Source: Rubrivivax sp.
Lineage (GTDB): Bacteria > Pseudomonadota > Gammaproteobacteria > Burkholderiales > Burkholderiaceae_C
Assembly (NCBI GenBank): GCA_016719535.1
Contig: JADJYX010000013.1
Coordinates: 248,001 to 312,000, forward strand
Length of the DNA stretch: 64,000 bases
Direction of reading: 5' to 3'
The notes under the pieces were generated by a model. That model searched no databases. It was given only the letters and a program-made list of their open reading frames with translations, and was not told the origin of the DNA. Within the stretch, counting starts at the first letter, position 1, and each line of letters begins with the position of its first letter. Of the stretch, positions 42,001-50,937 are shown one piece after another. The translations under genes were made by a program, and so were the position numbers.

Positions 42001-42344
42001 ACCGCGGCCAGCGCGGCCTCGACCCAGCGCGGCGGCACCCGCAGCGCGAGCAGGCCGGCCACGATGACGCCGCCGTGCAGCAGCAGCAACAGCCCGCGCT
42101 GCGCCGTCGGCAGGGCCGACGGCAGTTGCGCCACGATCAAGACGCCCGCCAGCCCGAACAGCGCGAGCGTGAGGAACAGATGGCGCGACACCCGGGGCTG
42201 CACCTGGGCGCGCGCGCGCTGCAGGTCCGCGCGCGCGAGCATCGGCAGCTCGGCGCCGAGCAACGAGTCGGGCCCGTCGTTGAGCAGCGATTCTTCGATG
42301 AGGGTTTCGGAAGTCAAGTCAGCACCCGGCAATCGCGAGAGCAT
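39015..42344 (-). CDS. Hybrid sensor histidine kinase with 7-TM input and four PAS domains
   Basis: A 1109-residue membrane kinase. About seven helices lie at 50-230. Four PAS regions follow: near 240-345 (SLLGIAADAYWEIDERYRL), 355-480 (LFSRIPTPLVMHRAGRVIDANPAAV), 490-610 (TSPDVITLTDLATGRYAMVNQ) and 615-730 (ASIGIAVTRDQRFVIANAWFEHI). Next are HisKA with the phospho-His near 746 (SHELRTPLHGMLG), an ATPase domain (NYLSNAVKFTTRGE, GTGLGLSICRELAHLMGGEV) and a C-terminal receiver (VLMVEDNAVNMLIAV, VLMDLQMPVMSGYEA with Asp near 1036). No separate response regulator is adjacent. The ATG at 42344 avoids an unlikely basic extension. It is convergent with the sheath-like gene. Confidence 0.92.
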   Translation of the reverse strand: MLSRLPGADLTSETLIEESLLNDGPDSLLGAELPMLARADLQRARAQVQPRVSRHLFLTLALFGLAGVLIVAQLPSALPTAQRGLLLLLHGGVIVAGLLALRVPPRWVEAALAAVVLLVVLAIGATVLAIGWRLAGPGLALYALLACLLCAMVRRRVALPVVAVMALTLVGVHLAPPGLGLPVPPEAGAPAAGALRLLVHLLVLGAGVMGGLVLAGVVARHMRAADEREHRFRSLLGIAADAYWEIDERYRLVAATSQRRGALDLGLGGDLGAVPWNLPQFGCDDETLDLLQADLDTRAPFRNLALQWRSASGTVRHLMASGEPRFDERGVFCGYWGVVRDVTADLQARQALAATETRYQELFSRIPTPLVMHRAGRVIDANPAAVNLFGYESLTAMVGRDLLASYESGDSRERERRRIDELDSLPPGQGLPVTDFRITGRVGRRVSVRATGVRVEADDGPAVLSIYVDDTERRVAEEAVRRSEAMLSHLVATSPDVITLTDLATGRYAMVNQSFERITGYAAAEVVGRTWVELGIWHDDARREAFVEQLRQHDQVQDQTTTFVTKSGQPVLMRVSGARFAMDRREYVVINARDVTASERARLEREAILETASIGIAVTRDQRFVIANAWFEHICGWPRGEIVGQPGRVVWPSDEAYARLGAEIGPRLAAGEVVEFDGDCRRRDGSTFIAHLMAKAIDPANPAGGGTLWIVQDVTERREFEAALARARDDAEAASRAKSAFLANTSHELRTPLHGMLGLADLARAPDIGDERRRQYLDQISESAQSLTGIISDILDLSKIEAGKLQIEATNFDLGELLRAVCRAYGTLAQGRDLALQLRLDPAIERVVRGDPLRVRQIVGNYLSNAVKFTTRGEVKLVAHRDGEWVRIEVHDSGDGITPEVQARLFRPFTQADESTTRRFGGTGLGLSICRELAHLMGGEVGVTSEPGRGSCFWAELPLPEAGSLPPSPPPMQTLIERLRGARVLMVEDNAVNMLIAVAMLERWGVEVGQAMDGREAVDEVEQAAAAGRPYDAVLMDLQMPVMSGYEATRALRERSAGRGVPIIALTAAALVSEREQALADGMDDFLTKPIDADKLSATLARWVGVRRV

Positions 42345-42402
42345 GCCCGGGCCGGGGCCGATTGTGTCCCCACCCGATTGCGGGGTGGGCGTGCGGTCTT
42401 GC

Positions 42403-43239
42403 TCAGACCAGGGGACGTGCGCGCTGCAATTCGTCGCGTGCGGACAGCGCCGCGCGCCGGGCCGCGGCGGCAAAGTCGTCACCGGCGCCGGCATACAGCA
42501 CCGCGCGCGAGCTGTTGACGACGATGGGCGCGATCGTGGCCGCGGCCGTGCCGCGCCAGCCGGCACGCACGGTGGCCGCCGCGTCGCCACCCTGCGCACC
42601 GACGCCCGGGATCAGCAGCGGCAGCGTCGGCGCCAGCTGGCGCACGCGTTCGATCTCGCGCGGGTAGGTGGCGCCGACCACCAGCCCGAGCTGCCCGCCG
42701 CGGTTCCACTCGCCGGCGGCGAGCCTGGCGATGCGCTCGTAGACGAGCTCACCGCTGTCCAGCGGCTGCGCCTGCAGGTCGGCCCCGCCAGGGTTGCTGG
42801 TGCGGCACAGCAGGAACAGGCCCTTGCCGTCCCAGCGCAGGTAGGGCTCGATGGAGTCGAAGCCCATGAAGGGCGACAGCGTCAGCGCATCGGCCTGGTA
42901 GCGCTCGAAGGCCTCGCGCGCATATTGCTCGGCGGTGGCGCCGATGTCGCCGCGCTTGGCGTCCAGGATCACCGGCACGTCGGGGGCGACACGGCGGATG
43001 TGCGCCATCAGCCGCTCGAGCTGGTCTTCGGCACGGTGGGCGGCGAAATAGGCGATCTGCGGCTTGAAGGCGCAGACCAGATCCCGGGTGGCGTCGACGA
43101 TGGCGCCGCAGAAGTCGGCGATGCGCGAGGCATCGTCCTTCCAGGCGCCGGGGAAGCGCGCGGGGTCCGGGTCCAGTCCCACGCACAGCATCGATTGGTG
43201 GCGCCGTTCGGCGGCGGCCAGACGGTCGGTGAAGCGCAT
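42403..43239 (-). CDS. pyrF: Orotidine 5'-phosphate decarboxylase
   Basis: A 278-residue type 2 OMP decarboxylase, which makes UMP in the last step of pyrimidine synthesis. The catalytic Lys95 lies in VILDAKRGDIGATAEQYA; LCVGLDPDPARFP, DLVCAFKPQIAYFAAHRAEDQLE and LSPFMGFDSIEPYL are family marks. It ends GDDFAAAARRAALSARDELQRARPLV. Length fits the long type (E. coli type is about 245 residues). It lies 17 bp downstream of purB. Confidence 0.95.
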   Translation of the reverse strand: MRFTDRLAAAERRHQSMLCVGLDPDPARFPGAWKDDASRIADFCGAIVDATRDLVCAFKPQIAYFAAHRAEDQLERLMAHIRRVAPDVPVILDAKRGDIGATAEQYAREAFERYQADALTLSPFMGFDSIEPYLRWDGKGLFLLCRTSNPGGADLQAQPLDSGELVYERIARLAAGEWNRGGQLGLVVGATYPREIERVRQLAPTLPLLIPGVGAQGGDAAATVRAGWRGTAAATIAPIVVNSSRAVLYAGAGDDFAAAARRAALSARDELQRARPLV

Positions 43240-43255
43240 CGGGGCCTCGGCTCGC

Positions 43256-44626
43256 TCAGATGCGCCGCGCCAGCGCCGCCGCCATCCCGGTATAGCCGGC
43301 CGGCGTGAGTGCCTTCAACCGCTCGCGTTCGGCCGCGGGCAGCTCGACCAGCGTATCGACGAAGGCGACGATGGCCTCGCGCGTCATCGCCTTGCCGCGC
43401 GTGTAGTCCTTCAGGCGCTCGTACGGATCCTTCAGGCCATGGCGGCGCATCACGGTCTGGATGGGCTCGGCCAGCACCTCCCACGCGGCATCGAGGTCGG
43501 CGGCCAGCGCCGCGGCCGCGAGCTCGAGCTTGTCCATGCCGCGCGCCAGGCTGACGCAGCCCAGCAGCGCATGGCCGAGCGCCACGCCCATGTTGCGCAG
43601 CACGGTGCTGTCGGTGAGGTCGCGCTGCCAGCGGCTGACGGGCAGCTTCTGGCTCAGGTGCGCCAGCAGCGCATTGGCGAGACCGAAATTGCCTTCGGCA
43701 TTCTCGAAGTCGATCGGGTTGACCTTGTGCGGCATGGTCGACGAGCCGACCTCGCCGGCGCGCGTCTTCTGCTTGAAATAGCCCAGCGAGACATAGCCCC
43801 AGACGTCGCGGCACCAGTCGATGAGGATGGTGTCGGCGCGCACCACGGCATCGAACAGCTCGGCCATGCAGTCGTGCGGCTCGATCTGGATGGTGTAGGG
43901 GTTGAAGCTCAATCCCAGTCGGTCTTCGACGACCTTGCGGCTGAAGGCCTCCCAGTCGAAGTCGGGCCAGGCCGACAGGTGGGCGTTGTAGTTGCCGACG
44001 GCGCCGTTCATCTTCGCCAGCAGCGGCACGGCGGCGATGGCCGCGCGCGCGCGGCGCAACCTGGCCAGCACATTGGCAGCCTCCTTGCCGACGGTGGTCG
44101 GGCTGGCGGTCTGGCCATGCGTGCGGCTGAGCATCGGTACCGCGGCGTGCGCATGCGCCATCGCCTGCAGCTGATCGACGATGCGGTCCAGCGCCGGCAG
44201 CAGCACCTGCTCACGCGCTGCCTTGAGCATCAGCGCGTGGCTGGTGTTGTTGATGTCCTCGCTGGTGCAGGCGAAGTGCACGAACTCGGCCGCGGCTTGC
44301 AGCTCCGGCTCGCCCCGGGTGCGCGACTTGATCCAGTATTCGACCGCCTTCACGTCGTGGTTGGTGGTCTTCTCCAGGTCCTTGATGGCCTGCGCGTCGG
44401 CTTCGCAGAAGCCCGTCACCAGCGCTCGCAGCAGGCCTCGTGCGGCCTCCGGCAGCGGCTCGAATTCCGCGAAGCCGGCATCGGACAGCGCGATGAACCA
44501 TTCGACCTCGACCTGCACGCGGCGGTGCATGAGGCCGAATTCCGACAGCAGCGGGCGCAGCGGCGCCACCGCGGCGGCATAACGGCCGTCCAGCGGCGAC
44601 AGGGCGGTCAGGGGTGAAAGGCTCAT
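43256..44626 (-). CDS. purB: Adenylosuccinate lyase
   Basis: A 456-residue enzyme of the fumarase/aspartase superfamily that splits SAICAR and adenylosuccinate in purine synthesis. Seen are the N-terminal TALSPLDGRYAAAVAPLRPLLSEFGLMHRRVQVEVEWF typical of the long proteobacterial PurB, TTNHDVKAVEYWIK, FVHFACTSEDINNTSHALML, SRTHGQTASPTTVGKEAAN and the signature GSSTMPHKVNPIDFENAEGN at about 294-313. An AAAGGCTGCAGCC-like leader precedes the start. It probably shares a transcript with pyrF downstream. Confidence 0.96.
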   Translation of the reverse strand: MSLSPLTALSPLDGRYAAAVAPLRPLLSEFGLMHRRVQVEVEWFIALSDAGFAEFEPLPEAARGLLRALVTGFCEADAQAIKDLEKTTNHDVKAVEYWIKSRTRGEPELQAAAEFVHFACTSEDINNTSHALMLKAAREQVLLPALDRIVDQLQAMAHAHAAVPMLSRTHGQTASPTTVGKEAANVLARLRRARAAIAAVPLLAKMNGAVGNYNAHLSAWPDFDWEAFSRKVVEDRLGLSFNPYTIQIEPHDCMAELFDAVVRADTILIDWCRDVWGYVSLGYFKQKTRAGEVGSSTMPHKVNPIDFENAEGNFGLANALLAHLSQKLPVSRWQRDLTDSTVLRNMGVALGHALLGCVSLARGMDKLELAAAALAADLDAAWEVLAEPIQTVMRRHGLKDPYERLKDYTRGKAMTREAIVAFVDTLVELPAAERERLKALTPAGYTGMAAALARRI

Positions 44627-44719
44627 CGGGAAGGGTCCGGGCGAAAGGCTGCAGCCGGCACAGCCGCGAGCGCGAGGGCAAACCGGAATTCTAGGCCGCG
44701 GCCCGCTCGCGCCAGGTGC

Positions 44720-45331
44720 TCACCAGCGCAGTTCGAAGCGGCACTCCGGCGCGCCGCAGGACTCGCAGTCGGTCTCGATCACCCGGCAGCCGGGGCGCAC
44801 CAGCACGGTGGCCAGCCGCTCGAGCAAGGCCGCGACGAAGTCGCATGCCGGTTCGGCGGACTGCACGCCCTTGCACAGCGGGTTGCCGCGGATGGTGACC
44901 ACGGTCGGACGTCCAGGGTGCACCTGCACCTCACCGTCGCCGGCGAAGGTCCAGGCCAGGCGCAGCAACTCGCCCCGCAGCGCGCGCACCGCCCAGGCCG
45001 CGGGCAGGCGGCGCAGCAGCGCCTGTCGCCAGCGCGGCACGTGCATCGCCAGCAGGTGGTCGGCAGCACGCGCGCCGGCGTCACGGGCCACCGCACGCGC
45101 GGTGGGCAGGCCCAGCGCCTCGCGCAGCACCTGGTGCAGGCGCCGCAACTCGGCATCACCCACCTTGCCCTGCGGGCGCTGGCACCAGGCGTCCAGCAGG
45201 CCGGCAGCTTCGAACAAGGTCTGGCTGGCGCGGCTGCCCACCCGCATCGGCAGCACCTCGGCGATGCCGGTGATGCTGCTGCCGGCCAGCCAGGCGGGGG
45301 CAGCATCGGTGGCGGCAGACGAAGGTGTCAT
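44720..45331 (-). CDS. V4R-domain protein, BchJ-like
   Basis: A 203-residue protein with a V4R (4-vinyl reductase) domain in its C-terminal half: RGNPLCKGVQSAEPACDFVAALLERLATVLV and CRVIETDCESCGAPECRFELRW, with the cysteine/His-like set that binds a metal or tetrapyrrole. The order helical N-terminus, V4R C-terminus and length match BchJ of purple bacteria, once thought to be a 4-vinyl reductase and now viewed as a chlorophyllide carrier or assembly factor. No other bch gene is in the window, so a photosynthetic role is inferred. The region upstream has an FNR-like box and a 6-4-6 dyad. Confidence 0.65.
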   Translation of the reverse strand: MTPSSAATDAAPAWLAGSSITGIAEVLPMRVGSRASQTLFEAAGLLDAWCQRPQGKVGDAELRRLHQVLREALGLPTARAVARDAGARAADHLLAMHVPRWRQALLRRLPAAWAVRALRGELLRLAWTFAGDGEVQVHPGRPTVVTIRGNPLCKGVQSAEPACDFVAALLERLATVLVRPGCRVIETDCESCGAPECRFELRW

Positions 45332-45417
45332 GGCATCCTGGCAATCGACCTCGGCAAGCTATCGCCTCATGCTGGCGCCGGGATTGCGCTCGATCAAGAC
45401 ATCGGCGTTCGATTTGT

Positions 45418-45433
45418 ATACCCTGATGGGTAT
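45418..45433. promoter_or_regulatory. Inverted repeat ATACCC-TGAT-GGGTAT
   Basis: A perfect 6-4-6 dyad in an AT-rich pocket between the divergent V4R gene and the methyltransferase-ccoG operon. TACCC/GGGTA half-sites are like those of CsoR/FrmR-type repressors. No such regulator is in the window. Confidence 0.5.
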
Positions 45434-45466
45434 TTGATGCACACCGCCTGCTGTCGCATGCGTGGC

Positions 45467-45480
45467 TTGATCAAATTCAA
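45467..45480. promoter_or_regulatory. FNR-like box
   Basis: TTGATCAAATTCAA matches the FNR/ANR consensus TTGAT-N4-ATCAA at nine of ten positions (TTCAA instead of ATCAA). It is placed 40 bp upstream of the methyltransferase gene, whose operon includes ccoG. Confidence 0.4.
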
Positions 45481-45519
45481 GACATGCTTGCGGCTCCTCT
45501 CCCGACACCGAGACCGCCC

Positions 45520-46154
45520 ATGGCTCAAGCTCCCACCCCCACCGGCTTCCCCGACGCCGCGGCCACCTGGAACCGCCGCTTCGAGGCCGAGGGCTTCCTC
45601 TTCGGCACCGAGCCCAACGGCTGGCTGCGCGAACATGCCGGCGTCTGGTCGCCCGGCAGCCGCGTGCTGTGCGTGGCCGACGGCGAGGGCCGCAACAGCG
45701 TCTGGCTGGCCCGGCAGGGCCTGCAGGTGCAGGCCTTCGACATCTCGCCCGTGGGCGTGGCCAAGGCGCGGGCGCTGGCGGCGCGCGCGGGCGTGCAGGT
45801 CGACTACGAAGTGGCCGACTGCGACAGCTGGGCCTGGCCCGAGGCCACCTTCGACGGCGTGGCCGCGATCTTCGTCCAGTTTGCCGATCCGGCCCTGCGC
45901 ACGCGGCTGTTCCGGCGCATGGCGGCCGCGCTCGAGCCCGGCGGCACGCTGGTGCTGCAGGGCTATACCCCGAAGCAGCTGGACTACCGCACCGGCGGCC
46001 CGCCGCAGGTGGAGCACCTGTATACCGAGGACCTGCTGCGCGGGGCTTTTGCCGCGCTGGACATCGTCGAACTGCGCAGCTGGGAGGCCGACCTGGCCGA
46101 AGGCAGCGGCCACCGCGGCCGCTCGGCGCTGATCGGGCTGGTCGCCCGCCGCCC

Positions 46155-46158
<4 letters not shown>
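45520..46158 (+). CDS. Class I SAM-dependent methyltransferase
   Basis: A 212-residue Rossmann methyltransferase. It begins with AAATWNRRFEAEGFLFGTEPNGWL, as in the tellurite-resistance/thiol methyltransferase group, then SAM motif I in VLCVADGEGRNSVWLARQGLQVQAFDISPVGVAKA, with an acidic motif in YEVADCDSW, and VLQGYTPKQLDYRTGGPP. The family's known roles include thiopurine, tellurite and volatile chalcogen methylation; substrate is unknown here. The frame is open from 45484, but that start would lie right on the FNR-like box, so ATG 45520 is used. It overlaps ccoG by ATGA. Confidence 0.85.
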
Positions 46159-47630
<1,472 letters not shown>

Positions 47631-47667
47631 GTGCCCGCAGCGGCCGCGGCGGCCGCGTCCCCGGCGG

Positions 47668-48696
47668 TCAGCCTTGCAGCCGCGCCACCAGGGCCTGGGT
47701 GAAGGCCCGCGTGCCGGCGCGGCCGCCCAGGTCGCCGGTGCGCACCTGGTCGACGTTGAGCGTGGCATCGATGGCCTGGCGCAAGCGGGTCGCCAGGTCG
47801 GAGCGGCCGACATGGTCGAGCATCATCGCGGCGGCCAGCAGCAGCGCCGTCGGGTTGGCCTTGCCCAGGCCGGCGATGTCGGGCGCCGACCCGTGCACGG
47901 CTTCGAAGATCGCCGCATCGGCACCGATGTTGGCGCCCGGCGCCATGCCCAGGCCGCCCACCAGTCCGGCCACCAGATCGGACAGGATGTCGCCGAAGAG
48001 GTTGGTCGTCACCAGCACGTCGAACTGCCAGGGGTCGAGCACCAGCTTCATCGCACAGGCATCGACGATCACCGTGTCCATGGCGATCCGGCCCTTGTAG
48101 GTCTGCTCGTACATCTGCTCGGCCGTCTCCTTGAAGATGCCGGTCAGGGCTTTCATGATGTTGGCCTTGTGCACGATCGTCACCTTCTTGCGGCCGGTGG
48201 CGATGGCGTGGCGGAAGGCAAAATCGAGGATGTGCCGGCAGCCGGCGCGCGTATTGATGCCGGTGGCCATGGCCACCGCATGCGGGTCGTCGTCGATCTG
48301 CACGTAGTGCTCGTGGCCGATATACAGGCCCTCGAGGTTCTCGCGCACGACCACGAGGTCGATGTTGTCGAAGCGCCCGCCGGGCACGAGGGTGCGCGCA
48401 GGCCGCAGGTTGGCATAGAGCTGGAAGGCCTCGCGCAGGCGCACATTCGAGCTGCGGTAGCCGCCGCCGGATGGCGTCTCCAGCGGCCCCTTCAGTGCCA
48501 GCCGCGTGCGGCGGATGCTGTCCAGCGTGGCCGGCGGCAAGGGGTCGTTCGCCACCTTCACACCTTCCAGGCCGGCGATCTGCGTGTCCCATTCGAAGGG
48601 CGCCCCCAGTGCATCCAGCGCGGCCAGCGTGGCGTCGACGATCTCGGGGCCGATGCCGTCGCCGGGAATCAGGGTGGCGGGAATGCGGGTGGTCAT
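47668..48696 (-). CDS. NAD-dependent isocitrate dehydrogenase
   Basis: A 342-residue beta-decarboxylating dehydrogenase that turns isocitrate into 2-oxoglutarate. It starts PATLIPGDGIGPEIVDATL; the substrate loop KGPLETPSGGGYRSSNVRLREAFQLYANLRPAR separates isocitrate enzymes from isopropylmalate ones, with the usual Ser and Arg residues. Then come VVVRENLEGLYIGHE, HKANIMKALTGIF, DILSDLVAGLVGGLGMAPGANIG and EAVHGSAPDIAGLGKANPTALLL, typical for NAD use. A tartrate-type relative is possible but less likely. It overlaps or nearly touches the upstream SDR gene. Confidence 0.85.
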   Translation of the reverse strand: MTTRIPATLIPGDGIGPEIVDATLAALDALGAPFEWDTQIAGLEGVKVANDPLPPATLDSIRRTRLALKGPLETPSGGGYRSSNVRLREAFQLYANLRPARTLVPGGRFDNIDLVVVRENLEGLYIGHEHYVQIDDDPHAVAMATGINTRAGCRHILDFAFRHAIATGRKKVTIVHKANIMKALTGIFKETAEQMYEQTYKGRIAMDTVIVDACAMKLVLDPWQFDVLVTTNLFGDILSDLVAGLVGGLGMAPGANIGADAAIFEAVHGSAPDIAGLGKANPTALLLAAAMMLDHVGRSDLATRLRQAIDATLNVDQVRTGDLGGRAGTRAFTQALVARLQG

Positions 48697-49646
48697 GGCA
48701 GCGCCTTGAACGGCCTCCCGGAGGGTTCAGAATTTTGGCGCTGCAGGGCCTGCGCGTGCGGCGTGATCTGCCGCGCCCGACCGATGCGCCGACGCTGACC
48801 GACCAGGCGGTGACGCACGACCTCGACGAGGTGGTGGCCCCTGGGGTCGCTCCGCTGCGCGGCGGGGGGGGGGGGGGGGGTATAGCCGCCGTCGATCACG
48901 AACTGCTCGCCGGTGGTGTAGGCCGAGGCATCGCTGGCCAGGTAGACGGCGATGCCGCCGAAGTCGTCGCCCTCGCCCCAGCGGCGCGCCGGGATGCGCG
49001 GCAGCACCGCCCCGGCAAATTTCTCGTTGGCCACCGAGCGCTCGGTCATCTCGGTGACGATCCAGCCCGGCAGGATCGAATTGACGCGGATGCGGTGGCG
49101 CGCCAGCTCCACCGCCAGTGCGCGCACGAAGGACGTCACCGCACCCTTGCTGGCGCCATAGTGGCTGTTGCGCGCCGCGCCTTCCAGCGCCGCGGTGCTG
49201 GCGGTGGCCACCAGCACGCCACCCTGACCGTGGGCCACCATGTGCCGCGCGGCGGCGCGGAAGGTCAGGAAGACGCCCTCGACGTTGATGCGCTGCACGC
49301 GGCGGAACTCCTCCAGGCTCATCTCCATCATCGGCGTGCCCTTGCCCGAGACGCCGGCATTGGCGAAGCAGGCGTCGACGCGGCCGAGCGCGGCCACCGC
49401 CGCATCGAAGGCCTGCGCCACCTGCGCCTCGTCGCCGACGTCGCAGACCTGGGCATGCACGCGGGCGGCATCGCCGCATTCGGCGGCCAGCGCGGCGCGC
49501 GCCTGTTCGGTCTTCTCGGCGCGCGATCCCCAGATCGAGACATGGGCGCCGGCGGCCAGCAGCGCGCGCGCCATGCCGTAACCGATGCCGCCGTTGCCGC
49601 CGGTAATCACGGCGCCGCGGCCGCTGAGGTCGAAGGGTTGGAACAT
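48693..49646 (-). CDS. SDR family oxidoreductase (3' end disturbed by poly-G run)
   Basis: Up to about residue 257 this is a classical SDR: AVITGGNGGIGYGMA at 12-26, NAG in CFANAGVSGKG, STAALEGAARN with the catalytic Ser, YGASKGAVTSFVRAL and INSIL-like VNSILPGWIVTEM, ending FVIDGGYT. An SDR normally stops within a few residues of GGYT. Here a run of 17 Gs (plus strand) encodes Pro residues, and the frame runs on for about 60 odd residues to 48693. The true stop is probably near 48870. Substrate is unknown. Confidence 0.8.
   Translation of the reverse strand: MFQPFDLSGRGAVITGGNGGIGYGMARALLAAGAHVSIWGSRAEKTEQARAALAAECGDAARVHAQVCDVGDEAQVAQAFDAAVAALGRVDACFANAGVSGKGTPMMEMSLEEFRRVQRINVEGVFLTFRAAARHMVAHGQGGVLVATASTAALEGAARNSHYGASKGAVTSFVRALAVELARHRIRVNSILPGWIVTEMTERSVANEKFAGAVLPRIPARRWGEGDDFGGIAVYLASDASAYTTGEQFVIDGGYTPPPPPAAQRSDPRGHHLVEVVRHRLVGQRRRIGRARQITPHAQALQRQNSEPSGRPFKALP
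48864..48880. other. Run of 17 G, possible miscalled or slipped tract
   Basis: A perfect G17 run lies exactly at the expected C-terminus of the SDR gene. Such a run is not found in the rest of the window except in the poly-G block at 30.8-31.0 kb, which suggests the same base-calling fault, though a true phase-variable tract cannot be excluded. Confidence 0.6.
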
Positions 49647-49746
49647 GGGCAGCCTCCTGTCGCCATGCGTGATGGCGGCTGCCGGCGATCATAGGACGCG
49701 GTCGCAGGCGCACGCGTGCCAGCGGCTTCGGGTTAGCCTCGGCCCC

Positions 49747-50928
49747 ATGCACCTTGCCAGCATCCTCGATCGCGTCGCGGGCCTCGGGTCCGACAAGTGG
49801 CGCGTGCACATCCGTGCGCGCCAGATGATGAACCGCGGTGAAGCCGTCATCCTGCTCACCATCGGCGAGCCCGACCAGCCCACGCCGGCCGAACTGGTCG
49901 ATGCCGCGCACCGCGCCATGCGCGCCGGCCGCACCGGCTATTCCAGCGGGCGCGGCGAGGCCTCGGTGCTGAAGGCGCTGGCCGCGAAGTACAGCGCCCG
50001 CAGCGGCCGCACCATCGGCAGCGACCAGTTCATCTGGGTGCCGGGCACGCAGAGCGCGCTCTTCCTGCTGCTGATGGCGCTGGTGGAGACCGGCGACGAG
50101 GTGATCGTCGCCGACCCCTGCTACGCCACTTACCACGGGCTGGTGCGCGCCACCGGCGCCACCACCGTGCCGGTGGCGTTGCGGGAGGCCCGCGGCTTCC
50201 GGCTCGACGCCGACGACGTGGCACGCGCGGTGACACCGCGCACGCGCGTGATCTTCCTGAACTCGCCGCACAACCCCACGGGCGCGGTGCTGTCGCGCGA
50301 CGACATCCGTGCCATCGGCGAGGTGGCGAAGGCCCACGACCTGTGGATCCTCAGCGACGAGGTCTACGAGTCGCTGGTCTTCGCCGGCAGCACCTTCGCC
50401 TCGCCCTTCGACGAGGCCGACCTCGCCGAGCGCACGGTGGTGGCCTCGTCGCTGTCGAAGTCGCACGCGGCGCCGGGTTTTCGTGCCGGCTGGTGTGCGG
50501 GGTCGCCGGCCTTCATCGCGCGGCTGCTGCCGCTGGCCGAAACGATGCTGTTCGGGGCCCAGCCATTCATCGCCGACATGGCGGCCGAGGCGCTGTCGCG
50601 CGACTTCGCCATCACCGCGCAGATGCGCGACGCCTATGCCGCGCGTGCCCGCCATGTGGCCGAGGCGCTGGCCGGTGTGCCGGGGCTGCGTGTGCACCCT
50701 CCGCAGGCCGGCATGTTCGTGATGCTGTCGGTCGACGGGCTGGGCCTGGACGGCGAGGCCTTTGCCTTCCGGCTGCTCGACGAGGAGCAGGTCGCGGTGA
50801 TGCCGGGCGCCGCCTTCGGCGACGCCGCCGCCGGCATGGTGCGGCTGAGCCTGACGGTGCCCGATGCGGCGCTGGCCGAGGGCTGCACGCGCATCGCCGC
50901 GCTGGCGCGGCGGCTGCGCGTCCGCTGA
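49747..50928 (+). CDS. Pyridoxal phosphate aminotransferase class I
   Basis: A 393-residue fold-type I aminotransferase of the AspB/YbdL-like group. Seen are VILLTIGEPDQPTPAELVDAAHRAM, GYSSGRGEASVLKAL, VPGTQSALFLLLMALVETGDEVIVADPCYATYHG, FLNSPHNPTGAVLSRDD, the PLP-Asp and Tyr in LWILSDEVYESLVF and the Schiff-base Lys238 in SSLSKSHAAPGFRAGW. Substrate is unknown; relatives act on aspartate, aromatic acids or methionine. It is divergent from the SDR gene and convergent with mmsA. Confidence 0.9.
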   Translation: MHLASILDRVAGLGSDKWRVHIRARQMMNRGEAVILLTIGEPDQPTPAELVDAAHRAMRAGRTGYSSGRGEASVLKALAAKYSARSGRTIGSDQFIWVPGTQSALFLLLMALVETGDEVIVADPCYATYHGLVRATGATTVPVALREARGFRLDADDVARAVTPRTRVIFLNSPHNPTGAVLSRDDIRAIGEVAKAHDLWILSDEVYESLVFAGSTFASPFDEADLAERTVVASSLSKSHAAPGFRAGWCAGSPAFIARLLPLAETMLFGAQPFIADMAAEALSRDFAITAQMRDAYAARARHVAEALAGVPGLRVHPPQAGMFVMLSVDGLGLDGEAFAFRLLDEEQVAVMPGAAFGDAAAGMVRLSLTVPDAALAEGCTRIAALARRLRVR

Positions 50929-50937
50929 ACCGGCGGC

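Noticed and set aside
48697..48863. C-terminal 60 residues of the SDR as a real extension
   Set aside because: No SDR-like content and placed behind the G17 run; more likely a frameshift read-through, though its stop does overlap the next start.
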